Made by a program: the position numbers and the translations under genes. The notes beneath the pieces were generated by a model. The model did not search any database. It was not told where the DNA came from and was given only the letters and a program-made list of their open reading frames with translations. A stretch of 64,000 bases of DNA from Hyphomicrobiales bacterium (lineage in GTDB: Bacteria; Pseudomonadota; Alphaproteobacteria; Rhizobiales; Rhizobiaceae): contig UBZT01000008.1 in the NCBI GenBank assembly GCA_900470155.1, positions 1 to 64,000 of the forward strand. The letters are read 5' to 3'. Shown one piece after another: positions 33,012 to 41,260 of the stretch (the stretch's first letter is position 1; the number at the start of each line of letters is the position of its first letter).

Positions 33012-33175
33012 ACAGCCGCTTGCCGCGGTGTGAGTGGGCTAATACAAATGCTGGTTCGATTTGCCAAGCGGTTTTTCAAAAAAAATGCATTCGGCTTGTT
33101 TTATTCTGTGGGCTACCCATCTCTTGGGCAGAGATAAAACACTGGAAAACGCCGGAATTGCAGGGAGTTTGACGA

Positions 33176-33457
33176 TTGGCAGAGCGTAGATACCGGATAG
33201 ATGCGGAACGGGGCCGACTTTGTCTCGGCAGCTTCGAAATCCCTTTTCCGCGGTCGCGCGGCGGTCGTATTGCCGCCGGATCGGCTCTGATCGGCGGCGG
33301 TTTCCTCGGCTTCTTGCCGATCCTCGGTTTCTGGATGGTCCCGGCAGGCCTGATCGTGCTCTCGCATGATCTGCCGTTTGTCCGCCGCAAGCGTCGACGC
33401 ATGGCGATCTGGTGGCGCAAGCGTCATCCGGACGTCAAGCGCGCCGGGACGAAGTGA
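33176..33457 (+). CDS. Small membrane protein, 93 aa
   Basis: From TTG 33176, with GGGAG eight bases ahead, the protein has a basic N-terminal part and one hydrophobic hairpin (AAGSALIGGGFLGFLPILGFWMVPAGLIVLS, about 33-63), then a very basic tail (VRRKRRRMAIWWRKRHP). The motif GFWMVPAGLIVLSHD resembles PGPGW-type putative transmembrane proteins found in alphaproteobacteria. Function unknown. No good ATG exists in the frame. Confidence 0.65.
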   Translation: MAERRYRIDAERGRLCLGSFEIPFPRSRGGRIAAGSALIGGGFLGFLPILGFWMVPAGLIVLSHDLPFVRRKRRRMAIWWRKRHPDVKRAGTK

Positions 33458-33608
33458 AGCCGGAACCGCGTATGGGGCAGAATGCGGCGGTGCGGCCGTC
33501 GAACATTCCTCTCATCCAGAATTCGACAGACCGTATGTCAAATGCAAAGGCGCCGCCAAGGTGACCCTGTTAGGATGAGGTTTCATCACGAAACAGCCTG
33601 ACGATAAA

Positions 33609-33623
33609 CGGACGATCTGTCCG
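33609..33623. promoter_or_regulatory. Inverted repeat CGGAC-GATCT-GTCCG
   Basis: Perfect five-base arms lie 20 bp upstream of ATG 33644, before the strong ribosome site AGGAGG. It could be an operator or leader hairpin for the small gene that follows. Confidence 0.3.
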
Positions 33624-33643
33624 ATGTCAGGGCAGGAGGTGCG

Positions 33644-33892
33644 ATGAGCGAACCAGCGGAACATTCGGTGTCGGGAATCATGTCGCCCGTCGATCTTCGC
33701 GTGATGCAAGCGGCGATGCTCATGGCACGCGATGCGGGCGAGGGCGCGCGCACCGTCGATGACGTCGAGATCCTCGGCAGAGTGGTCATCAGGCTCTATG
33801 CGGCCGGTCTTGTCGATCCGGAAAAGCTTGCCGATGCGGCAGGCACGATGACCGGCGTCGGGCTCATCAAGACTTTGCGGCAAGCGGTCTGA
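33644..33892 (+). CDS. Hypothetical protein, 82 aa
   Basis: The ATG follows an excellent ribosome site (GGCAGGAGGTGCG). The product is a mainly helical cytoplasmic protein (MSPVDLRVMQAAMLMARDAGEGARTVDDVEILGRVVIRLYAAGLVDPEKLADAAG) without recognisable motifs. It sits just ahead of tRNA-Cys. The ribosome site and codon use support a real gene of unknown role. Confidence 0.7.
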   Translation: MSEPAEHSVSGIMSPVDLRVMQAAMLMARDAGEGARTVDDVEILGRVVIRLYAAGLVDPEKLADAAGTMTGVGLIKTLRQAV

Positions 33893-33987
33893 AATTTCCG
33901 GGTGTCGGGGTTTTCGAAAATTCCCCTTGCGCTCAATCTCGATCCGTTCTAAACGCCGCCCACCACTCGCTTTTACGCAAAACGGAC

Positions 33988-34061
33988 GGCCTCGTGGCGG
34001 AGTGGTTACGCAGAGGACTGCAAATCCTTGCACCCCGGTTCGATTCCGGGCGAGGCCTCCA
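33988..34061 (+). tRNA. tRNA-Cys (anticodon GCA)
   Basis: Seventy-four bases form a cloverleaf: acceptor GGCCTCG with CGAGGCC, anticodon loop CTGCAAA (GCA), T-arm CCCGGTTCGATTCCGGG, and an encoded 3' CCA after the discriminator T. The anticodon-adjacent AGGACTGCAAATCCT stem is perfect. Confidence 0.97.
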
Positions 34062-34278
34062 ACTCTCTTCAGCTTTGATCTTGCGCATCCATTGCGCAGT
34101 GAAATCGCCATTTGTCTGTGGCTTGGACCGTTTTCCGGTTGCCTCTCCTTTGCCATCATACCCAGCCTTCCCGACCAGCTGTGATATTCTGCGGCTAACG
34201 GTCCGGTGTGTCTTGAAAGCCGGACGGCCTGCAATTAAGACACTGGGTCATGACACCGGCCGATATGGGGCGACAGAC

Positions 34279-34950
34279 ATGATGGACTACACAGCAGCAC
34301 GCACCAAGATGGTCGACAATCAGATTCGCACGACGGACGTGACGTCCCACTCCGTGCTGAGCGCCTGTCTGGCCGTTCCGCGCGAGGCGTTCGTTCCGCC
34401 GCAGCTAAAGCCATTGGCCTATATCGACGAGGATCTTCTGGTTGCGGCTGCGGAAAATGGTGTTCCCGGCCGCTACCTCATGGAGGCGTCGCCTCTCGCC
34501 AAGCTGCTGCAGCTTGCCGCGATCACCAAGGACGATCTGGTTCTGGAGATCGGTTGCGCAACGGGCTATGTCTCGGCGCTGCTGTCGTCGCTGGCCGGCT
34601 CGGTTGTCGCGGTCGAATCGGATGAGGCTCTGGCGAGCCGGGCAACGGAAACCCTGGCCAACCTTGGCTATGACAATGTCGCCGTCGTGACCGGTCCGCT
34701 CGAGCAGGGATATGCCGCCGAAGCGCCTTATGACGTGATCTTCGTCAACGGTTCGATCGAATTGCTGCCGGAGGCATTGCTGTCGCAGTTGCGCGAAGGC
34801 GGCCGCCTCGTGGCTGTCGTCGGTTACGGCAATGCCGCGCGTGCCCGTCTTTACGTCAAAGCGGACGGTGTCACGTCCTACACGGAATACTTCAATGCCT
34901 CGGTCAAGCCGCTGCCGGGTTTCCGCAAGCATGCCGAATTCGTGTTCTGA
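34279..34950 (+). CDS. PIMT-like methyltransferase, divergent
   Basis: The 223-residue protein aligns by eye with protein-L-isoaspartate O-methyltransferases (MVDNQIRTTDVTSHSVLSACLAVPREAFVPP; EASPLAKLLQLAAI). The SAM motif I is LEIGCATGYVSALLSSLAGSVVAVE, where true PIMTs usually have GTGSGY. A second, more canonical PIMT is at 58404-59057. This one may have another substrate or be less active. ATG 34279 or 34282 starts it. A strong terminator follows. It is usually placed near tolC in rhizobia; no tolC is here. Confidence 0.8.
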   Translation: MMDYTAARTKMVDNQIRTTDVTSHSVLSACLAVPREAFVPPQLKPLAYIDEDLLVAAAENGVPGRYLMEASPLAKLLQLAAITKDDLVLEIGCATGYVSALLSSLAGSVVAVESDEALASRATETLANLGYDNVAVVTGPLEQGYAAEAPYDVIFVNGSIELLPEALLSQLREGGRLVAVVGYGNAARARLYVKADGVTSYTEYFNASVKPLPGFRKHAEFVF

Positions 34951-34988
34951 TCTGGCGATCGAATTCCGGCATTCGGGTATTGGCAACT

Positions 34989-35015
34989 GGGCCTGCTTCG
35001 CGCAGGCCCTTTTTG
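34989..35015 (+). terminator. Rho-independent terminator of the PIMT-like gene
   Basis: Arms GGGCCTGC (34989-34996) and GCAGGCCC (35002-35009) close a TTCG-type loop and are followed by TTTTTG. Confidence 0.88.
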
Positions 35016-35158
35016 TTTGCCGCAGGGCAACAAACCTGTGCATCACGCCAATTCGTTGCACTGCCGTGATTTTTTTCTGCGAAAGCGTATCCTAGGGTGG
35101 AGCGAATCGGCCGGGATGCGACTGGACGGCCGAGCATTCTAGGACAACGGGGATTAGT

Positions 35159-36079
35159 ATGGCTCAGCCAAGCGTAGCGCGTGAACCGTCCATGGAGGAA
35201 ATCCTGGCCTCGATCCGCCGGATCATCGAAAGCAATGATCCTGGAACTGCCAAGGATATGTCCGATGACATGCCGTCCATCTATGATGAAGAGCATGGCG
35301 AAATTGAAGCCGGCATGCATGGCGCCGGTGACGATCGCGGCTATGAGCCTGTCGAATTCACGCCCGCAAACGATCCCGGCCCGATACAGGCCGGCATTGG
35401 CATGAGCGGCAGCTATCGCTCCGAAGTGCAGCCCGAAACGCGGCAGGAACAGCCGGAGGCCCCCAAAAGCATGTCGCTGGCGGATCTGGCCGCGCGCGTG
35501 CGTTCCGCCTCCGAGCGTGCCGATCGCTACATGGTGCAGCAGACGGCAGTCGAGCCGGAGCCGCGCGGCGAAAACCCGCTGATGAGCAGCCGGCTCGCCG
35601 AACTGCGCGCACCGCAGGCGCGCCAGGCGGAACCGGAATTGCACGCGGTTGAAGTGCGCAGCCATGCGACGATCGATTCGGTCGAAGTGCAGATGCGGCG
35701 CGAACCTCACCTGTCCTTCGAGCAGCCGGCCGACGTGCCGATGCAAGAGGTCGACTTGATCGAAGAGGACGTGGTGGAAGTCGAGATGGAAACGGCTGCG
35801 GCGCCCAGCGTCGAGCCGCCCGCTGACTTGCGCCCCCAGGACAACGCCGGCCAGAGCCTGAACGCGCTGGTGTCGGCTGCAACCGTGGAGCAGGTGTCAC
35901 GCTCGTTTGGCGAACTGGCAGCCGCCATCGACGGCCAGCAGCGCCGCTCGCTCGATGAAATGGCCGAAGACATGCTGCGCCCGATGCTGCGCGACTGGCT
36001 CGACGACAACCTGCCGACGCTGGTGGAGCGCCTGGTGCGCGAGGAGATCGAACGCGTCGCCCGCGGTCCGCGTCGCTAA
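35159..36079 (+). CDS. popZ: PopZ-family polar organising protein
   Basis: The 306-residue protein shows the DUF2497/PopZ pattern. A short N-terminal helix (REPSMEEILASIRRIIESND, about 8-27) comes first, then a long disordered acidic, Pro/Glu-rich spacer (about 30-235). The C-terminal helices are RRSLDEMAEDMLRPMLRDWLDDNLPTLVERLVREEIERVAR. In Caulobacter and Agrobacterium PopZ forms a matrix at the growing or new pole that anchors the chromosome origin and polar factors. It lies between a terminator and valS. The GGGGATT ribosome site precedes ATG 35159. Confidence 0.9.
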   Translation: MAQPSVAREPSMEEILASIRRIIESNDPGTAKDMSDDMPSIYDEEHGEIEAGMHGAGDDRGYEPVEFTPANDPGPIQAGIGMSGSYRSEVQPETRQEQPEAPKSMSLADLAARVRSASERADRYMVQQTAVEPEPRGENPLMSSRLAELRAPQARQAEPELHAVEVRSHATIDSVEVQMRREPHLSFEQPADVPMQEVDLIEEDVVEVEMETAAAPSVEPPADLRPQDNAGQSLNALVSAATVEQVSRSFGELAAAIDGQQRRSLDEMAEDMLRPMLRDWLDDNLPTLVERLVREEIERVARGPRR

Positions 36080-36101
36080 ATAAGACAAAGTCCGGGTTTA
36101 G

Positions 36102-36130
36102 GCCGCTCCGGGTTCCGGGGCGGCTTTTTT
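36102..36130 (+). terminator. Rho-independent terminator of popZ
   Basis: GCCGCTCCGG pairs with CCGGGGCGGC (one G-T pair) and is followed by TTTTTT. It separates popZ from valS. Confidence 0.88.
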
Positions 36131-36196
36131 ATTGACTTGGATTTCCCAGTCCTGTTTACCAATCCCACAACAAGAACTCCAAAATCTGGTCGGAAA

Positions 36197-39124
36197 ATGC
36201 TCGAAAAGACATACGATTCAGCCGCCGTCGAACCGAAGATCGCCAAGGCCTGGGAAGATGCGGATGCCTTCCGCGCCGGCGCCAATGCGAAGCCGGGCGA
36301 GGACACCTTCACCATTGTCATCCCGCCGCCGAATGTGACGGGTTCGCTGCATATGGGCCATGCGCTGAACAACACGCTGCAGGACATCATGATCCGCTTC
36401 GAGCGCATGCGCGGCAAGGACGTGTTGTGGCAGCCGGGCATGGACCATGCCGGTATCGCGACCCAGATGGTTGTCGAGCGCAAGCTGATGGAACAGCAGC
36501 TGCCGGGCCGCCGCGCCATGGGCCGCGATGCCTTCATCGAGAAGGTCTGGGAGTGGAAGGACGAATCCGGCGGGTTGATCTTCAACCAGCTGAAGCGCCT
36601 CGGCGCCTCCTGTGACTGGTCGCGCGAACGCTTCACCATGGACGAGGGCCTGTCGGCCGCCGTTCTGGAAGTCTTCGTCTCGCTCTACAAGGAAGGTCTG
36701 ATCTACCGCGGCAAGCGGCTGGTCAACTGGGATCCGAAATTCGAGACCGCCATTTCCGACATCGAGGTCGAGAACCGCGAAGTTGATGGCCACATGTGGC
36801 ACTTCAAATATCCGCTCGCCGGTGGCGAGACGTATACCTATGTCGAGAAGGATGCCGACGGCAACGTCACCCTCTCGGAAGAGCGCAACTACATCGCGAT
36901 CGCCACCACCCGTCCCGAGACGATGCTGGGCGACGGTGCCGTTGCCGTTCATCCGTCCGACGCGCGTTATGCCTCGATTGTCGGCAAGCTCTGTGAAATC
37001 CCGGTCGGGCCGAAAGAGCATCGCCGCCTGATCCCGATCATCACCGACGAATATCCGGATCCGACCTTCGGTTCCGGCGCGGTCAAGATCACCGGTGCGC
37101 ATGATTTCAACGACTATCAGGTCGCGCGCCGCAACAACATTCCGCTCTATCGCCTGATGGACACGACTGCATCGATGCGCGACGACGGCGAGGTCTATGC
37201 CGACTACGCCGCCCAGGCGCTGGAGATTGCCAAGTCCGGCCATGTGCCGAGCGAAGAGGAAGTCGACGGCATCAACCTCGTTCCCGACGAATATCGCGGT
37301 CTCGACCGGTACGTTGCCCGCAAGCTGATCGTCGATGCGATCAATGCCGAGGGTCTTGCCGTCACCGTCAAGGATGCCGAAGGCAACGACATTCCCTATG
37401 TCGAAGCGAAGAAGATCATGCAGCCCTTTGGCGACCGCTCCAACGTCGTCATCGAGCCGATGCTGACCGACCAGTGGTTCGTCGATGCCAAGACGCTGGC
37501 AGAGCCAGCGATCGCTTCCGTGCGCGAGGGCCGCACCCAGTTCGTTCCGAAGAACTGGGACAAGACCTATTATGAATGGATGGAGAACATTCAGCCCTGG
37601 TGCATCTCGCGCCAGCTCTGGTGGGGCCATCAGATCCCGGCCTGGTATGGTCCGGACGGCCAGGTCTTCGTCGAAAAGACCGAGGAAGAGGCGCTGCACG
37701 CCGCCATCCAGCACTACATCGCCCACGAAGGTCCGTGGAAGGCCTGGGTCGAGGAAAAGCTCGAGAACTTCCAGCCGGGCGAGATCCTGACCCGCGACGA
37801 GGACGTGCTCGACACCTGGTTCTCGTCTGCGCTCTGGCCGTTCTCGACGCTCGGCTGGCCGGATGAGACGCCGGAACTGGAGAAGTATTACCAGACCGAC
37901 GTGCTGGTCACCGGTTTCGACATCATCTTCTTCTGGGTCGCCCGCATGATGATGATGGGCCTGCATTTCATGAAGGACGAGGACGGCAATCCGGTCGAGC
38001 CGTTCCACACGGTCTATGTGCATGCGCTGGTCCGCGACAAGAACGGCCAGAAGATGTCGAAGTCCAAGGGCAATGTCATCGATCCGCTGGAACTGATCGA
38101 CGAATACGGCGCCGACGCGCTGCGTTTCACCCTGGCGATCATGGCAGCGCAAGGCCGCGACGTGAAGCTCGATCCGGCCCGCATCGCCGGCTATCGCAAT
38201 TTTGGCACCAAGCTGTGGAACGCCACGCGTTTCGCCGAGATGAACGGCGTCAAGGCGGATCCGAAATTCCTGCCGGAAACGACGACGCTTGCGATCAATC
38301 GCTGGATCCTGACGGAACTGGCGCGCACCGAAAGCGAAGTCACCGAGGCGATCGCCGGCTTCCGTTTCAACGATGCGGCCGGCTCGCTCTACCGCTTCGT
38401 CTGGAACAACTTCTGCGACTGGTATCTCGAGCTGCTGAAGCCGGTCTTTGCCGGCGAGGACGCGCTTGCCAAGGCGGAAGCGCAGGCTTGCGCCGCCTAT
38501 GTGCTGGAGCAGACCTACAAGCTGCTGCATCCGTTCATGCCGTTCATGACGGAAGAGCTTTGGGCCCATACGGCAGGTGAGGGCAAGTCGCGCGACACTT
38601 TGCTCTGCCATGCCGACTGGCCGGCACCGGAATTTGCCGACGAGGCGGCGGCTGCCGACATCAACTGGCTGATCGATCTGGTCACCGGAATCCGCTCGGT
38701 TCGTGCCGAGATGAACGTGCCGCCGGGCGCGATCGCGCCGCTGGTCGTCGTGGGTGCCAATGGCGTCACGCAGGAGCGTCTCGTGCATCACGAGGCCGCA
38801 ATCAAGCGCCTTGCCCGCGTCGAGACAATCTCGCTGGCCAGTGTCGCACCGAAGGGGGCAGCCCAGATCATCGTCGGCGAGGCCACGGCCTGCCTGCCGC
38901 TCGGCACGCTGGTCGACCTGTCGGCTGAAAAGACGCGCCTTGAAAAGGCAATCACCAAGGTCGATCAGGAAATGGCCCGCATTGCCGGCAAGCTGAACAA
39001 CGAGAAGTTTGTCGCCAATGCCAATCCGGAGGTCGTGGCCGCCGAGCGGGAGCGATTCCAGGAGCTTGAAGGGCAGAAGGCGAGCCTGGAAACTGCATTG
39101 AAGCGGGTTCTCGAGGCGGGCTGA
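36197..39124 (+). CDS. valS: Valyl-tRNA synthetase
   Basis: This class I synthetase of 975 residues starts MLEKTYDSAAVEPKIAKAW. The HIGH-type motif is PPPNVTGSLHMGHALN, and KMSKS is seen in DKNGQKMSKSKGNVIDP. The editing domain contains TRPETMLGDGAVAVHP. The C-terminal coiled-coil arm (LVDLSAEKTRLEKAITKVDQEMARIAGKLNNEKF) is complete. The frame is open for 20 codons upstream to 36137, but that part runs into the popZ terminator and is not used. Monocistronic. Confidence 0.96.
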   Translation: MLEKTYDSAAVEPKIAKAWEDADAFRAGANAKPGEDTFTIVIPPPNVTGSLHMGHALNNTLQDIMIRFERMRGKDVLWQPGMDHAGIATQMVVERKLMEQQLPGRRAMGRDAFIEKVWEWKDESGGLIFNQLKRLGASCDWSRERFTMDEGLSAAVLEVFVSLYKEGLIYRGKRLVNWDPKFETAISDIEVENREVDGHMWHFKYPLAGGETYTYVEKDADGNVTLSEERNYIAIATTRPETMLGDGAVAVHPSDARYASIVGKLCEIPVGPKEHRRLIPIITDEYPDPTFGSGAVKITGAHDFNDYQVARRNNIPLYRLMDTTASMRDDGEVYADYAAQALEIAKSGHVPSEEEVDGINLVPDEYRGLDRYVARKLIVDAINAEGLAVTVKDAEGNDIPYVEAKKIMQPFGDRSNVVIEPMLTDQWFVDAKTLAEPAIASVREGRTQFVPKNWDKTYYEWMENIQPWCISRQLWWGHQIPAWYGPDGQVFVEKTEEEALHAAIQHYIAHEGPWKAWVEEKLENFQPGEILTRDEDVLDTWFSSALWPFSTLGWPDETPELEKYYQTDVLVTGFDIIFFWVARMMMMGLHFMKDEDGNPVEPFHTVYVHALVRDKNGQKMSKSKGNVIDPLELIDEYGADALRFTLAIMAAQGRDVKLDPARIAGYRNFGTKLWNATRFAEMNGVKADPKFLPETTTLAINRWILTELARTESEVTEAIAGFRFNDAAGSLYRFVWNNFCDWYLELLKPVFAGEDALAKAEAQACAAYVLEQTYKLLHPFMPFMTEELWAHTAGEGKSRDTLLCHADWPAPEFADEAAAADINWLIDLVTGIRSVRAEMNVPPGAIAPLVVVGANGVTQERLVHHEAAIKRLARVETISLASVAPKGAAQIIVGEATACLPLGTLVDLSAEKTRLEKAITKVDQEMARIAGKLNNEKFVANANPEVVAAERERFQELEGQKASLETALKRVLEAG

Positions 39125-39151
39125 ATACTCGACGTGAAAAGAATGGTTTTC

Positions 39152-39181
39152 CAAACGCCAGGCCGAAATGCCTGGCGTTTG
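39152..39181 (+). terminator. Hairpin terminator after valS
   Basis: Arms CAAACGCCAGG (39152-39162) and CCTGGCGTTTG (39171-39181) match over 11 bases. The T-run is short (TTT within the stem), so termination may be moderate or rely on the matching A-run for bidirectional action. Confidence 0.7.
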
Positions 39182-39559
39182 TGATTCTGGCCAACGATCT
39201 GCAAAATGCACGCAATTGCTGCATTGCGCGAAGAATCGCCCTTAATGCGGGGATTTTATGCTGCAACACAGCAACAGTTGCAAAATGGACGAAGTTTTCC
39301 CCTCTCTTTGACGTATGACGGTGCTGTGACGCTGGCGACACAGGTCGTGTTATTGTTGGAAAAAAATACCAAAACATCGCTGACGTGTGCGGATGTGAGC
39401 AATATTCATCCAAATCAGGTTATTAATGACGTGCACGTCAAATTAATTACGTAAAAATTTCTCCGTCGGAACAAATTGTCCACCTTTTGCGTGCGATTGT
39501 TATTCACACGGACGTGACTAAGATCCCAACTCACAGTTTTGCCAAAATTGGGGAGAGAT
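39182..39559. other. Gene-free gap upstream of the FadL-like porin, AT-rich
   Basis: About 380 bases without a credible ORF on either strand. The right half is clearly AT-rich (TTAATTACGTAAAAATTT) and contains a 14-bp perfect palindrome (39427-39440) and a TTACGTAA palindrome (39447-39454). The ribosome site GGGGAGAG for the porin ends it. It is probably a regulated promoter region. Confidence 0.6.
39427..39440. promoter_or_regulatory. Perfect palindrome TGACGTGCACGTCA
   Basis: All seven bases of each arm match. ATTAA on the left and TTAAT two bases off on the right extend the symmetry. It lies about 120 bp before the porin ATG, in AT-rich DNA. This looks like a regulator site; no regulator is adjacent. 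Confidence 0.5.
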
Positions 39560-40750
39560 ATGGCGATACATTTGACCAAGAAACTGAGCCTGGCTTTGTT
39601 GAGCGCTTGCGCGTTTGCCGGTGCAGCCCATGCTGGCGGTTTTACCCGCGGCGATGCGGATACGGATATCATTTATGAAGACGGCAATGCCGTTTTCCGG
39701 GGTGGCTACACCTATGTGATGCCGGATCGTGCTTATGACACGGTACGCGGTGCTGCCGGTACCGATGATGCATTCACGGACAACTACGGTGTTCCGTCTT
39801 TTGCCGCGAAGTTTCGGATTTCGGAGAACTTCTCCTGTGCGCTGACCTACACGCAGCCCTTTGGCGCATCTTCGACCTACGGCACGCAGGCGCAAGCCGC
39901 TGACCGTGCTTCGGATATTGCCGCAGGCCCAAGCGTCACTGCGACGCTGGGCGGCAATGCCGTCAAGGAAGCGAGCTTCGACACCAATGAATATGGTGGC
40001 ACGTGCGCGGTCAACTTTGCCGCCGGTCCGGGCAATATCTACTTTATCGGCGGTGTGTTCTCGCAGTCGTTCGACTACACCGAAGTCAAGACCTTCGGCA
40101 CGCTGGAGATGGACGATTCCAGCGCGATCGGATATCGCCTCGGTGCAGCTTATGAAATCACCGAATATGCTCTTCGTGGCGAGTTGATGTATCGCTCGCA
40201 GATCGACCACGAAGCCGACGGTATTTTTACCGCCAACGCACCGTTCTCGACGGCTCTTGGCATTCCTGCCGGAACAAAGTTGACGGCATCTGGTTATGGA
40301 TCCCTGCCGCAATCGCTGGAACTGAACCTGCAAAGCGGGATCGCGCCCGGCTGGCTGGCATTCGGTTCGGTCAAGTGGACTGACTGGAGCGTGCTTCAGA
40401 CGCTGAATTACAACATTAAGGGTGTCGGCAACCTTCAGAAGAACTTCTTCTGGGAGGACGGCTGGACGATCACCGGTGGTATTGGTCATACCTTTACAGA
40501 CACCGTTTCTGGCGCGCTGAGCCTGACCTGGGACAGCGGCGTCGGCACGGGTGCTGACATCGTCACCGATACATGGACCGTTGGTGCCGGCACGCTGATC
40601 AAGGCTGGCCCCGGTGTTCTGCGCCTCGGTGGTGCGGTGTCCTATCTCACGTCCGGCGATCAGACTGTTGCCGAGGGTGCGGACTTCAACGCCACGGCCG
40701 ATGGCGACTGGGCCTACGCCGTGACCGCTTCCTACAAGATTGCGTTCTAA
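39560..40750 (+). CDS. OmpP1/FadL-family outer membrane protein
   Basis: The 396-residue protein has a signal peptide ending AAHA, and the mature part begins GGFTRGDADTDIIYEDGNAVFRGGYTYVMP. Amphipathic beta-strands run to a C-terminal YAVTASYKIAF, ending in aromatic Phe as outer-membrane barrels do. FadL-type barrels let long-chain fatty acids or other hydrophobic molecules cross the outer membrane. GGGGAGAG precedes ATG 39560. A strong terminator follows, so it is monocistronic. Confidence 0.85.
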   Translation: MAIHLTKKLSLALLSACAFAGAAHAGGFTRGDADTDIIYEDGNAVFRGGYTYVMPDRAYDTVRGAAGTDDAFTDNYGVPSFAAKFRISENFSCALTYTQPFGASSTYGTQAQAADRASDIAAGPSVTATLGGNAVKEASFDTNEYGGTCAVNFAAGPGNIYFIGGVFSQSFDYTEVKTFGTLEMDDSSAIGYRLGAAYEITEYALRGELMYRSQIDHEADGIFTANAPFSTALGIPAGTKLTASGYGSLPQSLELNLQSGIAPGWLAFGSVKWTDWSVLQTLNYNIKGVGNLQKNFFWEDGWTITGGIGHTFTDTVSGALSLTWDSGVGTGADIVTDTWTVGAGTLIKAGPGVLRLGGAVSYLTSGDQTVAEGADFNATADGDWAYAVTASYKIAF

Positions 40751-40771
40751 GCTTTACGCCTGAACGGAAGA

Positions 40772-40800
40772 AAGAAGCCCGGCTTGTCCGGGCTTCTTTT
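40772..40800 (+). terminator. Rho-independent terminator of the FadL-like gene
   Basis: AAGAAGCCCGG (40772-40782) pairs with CCGGGCTTCTT (40788-40798), followed by TT. The A- and T-flanks make it bidirectional in principle. Confidence 0.88.
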
Positions 40801-41260
40801 ATGGCGGGAAGGGTGCTGGCGGTGCTCCAAAATGTGACGTTTATGCAACATGGCGTTTATCCTTCGAACGCCGCCTCCGAACGGCCGAATTTGTCCACAT
40901 CCCGCCACAAACAGAGAGCACCGATACTTTCAAGAAACGTGCAGGGGCCGTTTCGAGTGTGTGGTGCGTGAGTTTTTACATGGGCCTTTCGGTCGCAGTT
41001 CACTTTCGAATTCAAGACGTTTTGACCGTAAGTGATCGGGGGTATGCCCGATCTTTTCGTCGAAACAGAGCGCAGTTCATCGCTGTCCCAGTCTTGCCGG
41101 AAAGCTGGCCTAACCTTTGGCCCATGAGAACAAGTGCAAGCGTCCGGCGTAAAAATGGCGCCGTTGCAGTATCCGTCCGTGAACCAGATGTTCATCGGTT
41201 ATTGAGTATCAAAAGATCAGACGCAGTTGGACTCGTCATGGTGACGGGGAGGGTGCGCTG
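40801..41260. other. 460-bp gap before exoR with an orphan terminator hairpin
   Basis: No convincing protein gene lies here. An intrinsic-terminator-like hairpin at 41034-41057 is not explained by any ORF on the plus strand, so a small RNA or a short exoR-region transcript may end there. The remaining 200 bp must hold the exoR promoter. I see no repeat or mobile element. Confidence 0.55.
41034..41057 (+). terminator. Orphan terminator-like hairpin upstream of exoR
   Basis: GATCGGG (41034-41040), loop GGTATG, CCCGATC (41047-41053) and then TTTT. It is 235 bp after the porin terminator and 205 bp before exoR, with no ORF between. It may end a small RNA or act as an attenuator in a long exoR leader. 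Confidence 0.55.

Noticed and set aside
36137..36196. 20-codon N-terminal extension of valS
   Set aside because: It starts within a few bases of the popZ terminator and is not similar to synthetase N-termini; MLEKTYDSAAV is the usual start.
36218..39211. 997-codon open frame antisense to valS
   Set aside because: Shadow of valS codon bias; the valS frame has every synthetase motif.
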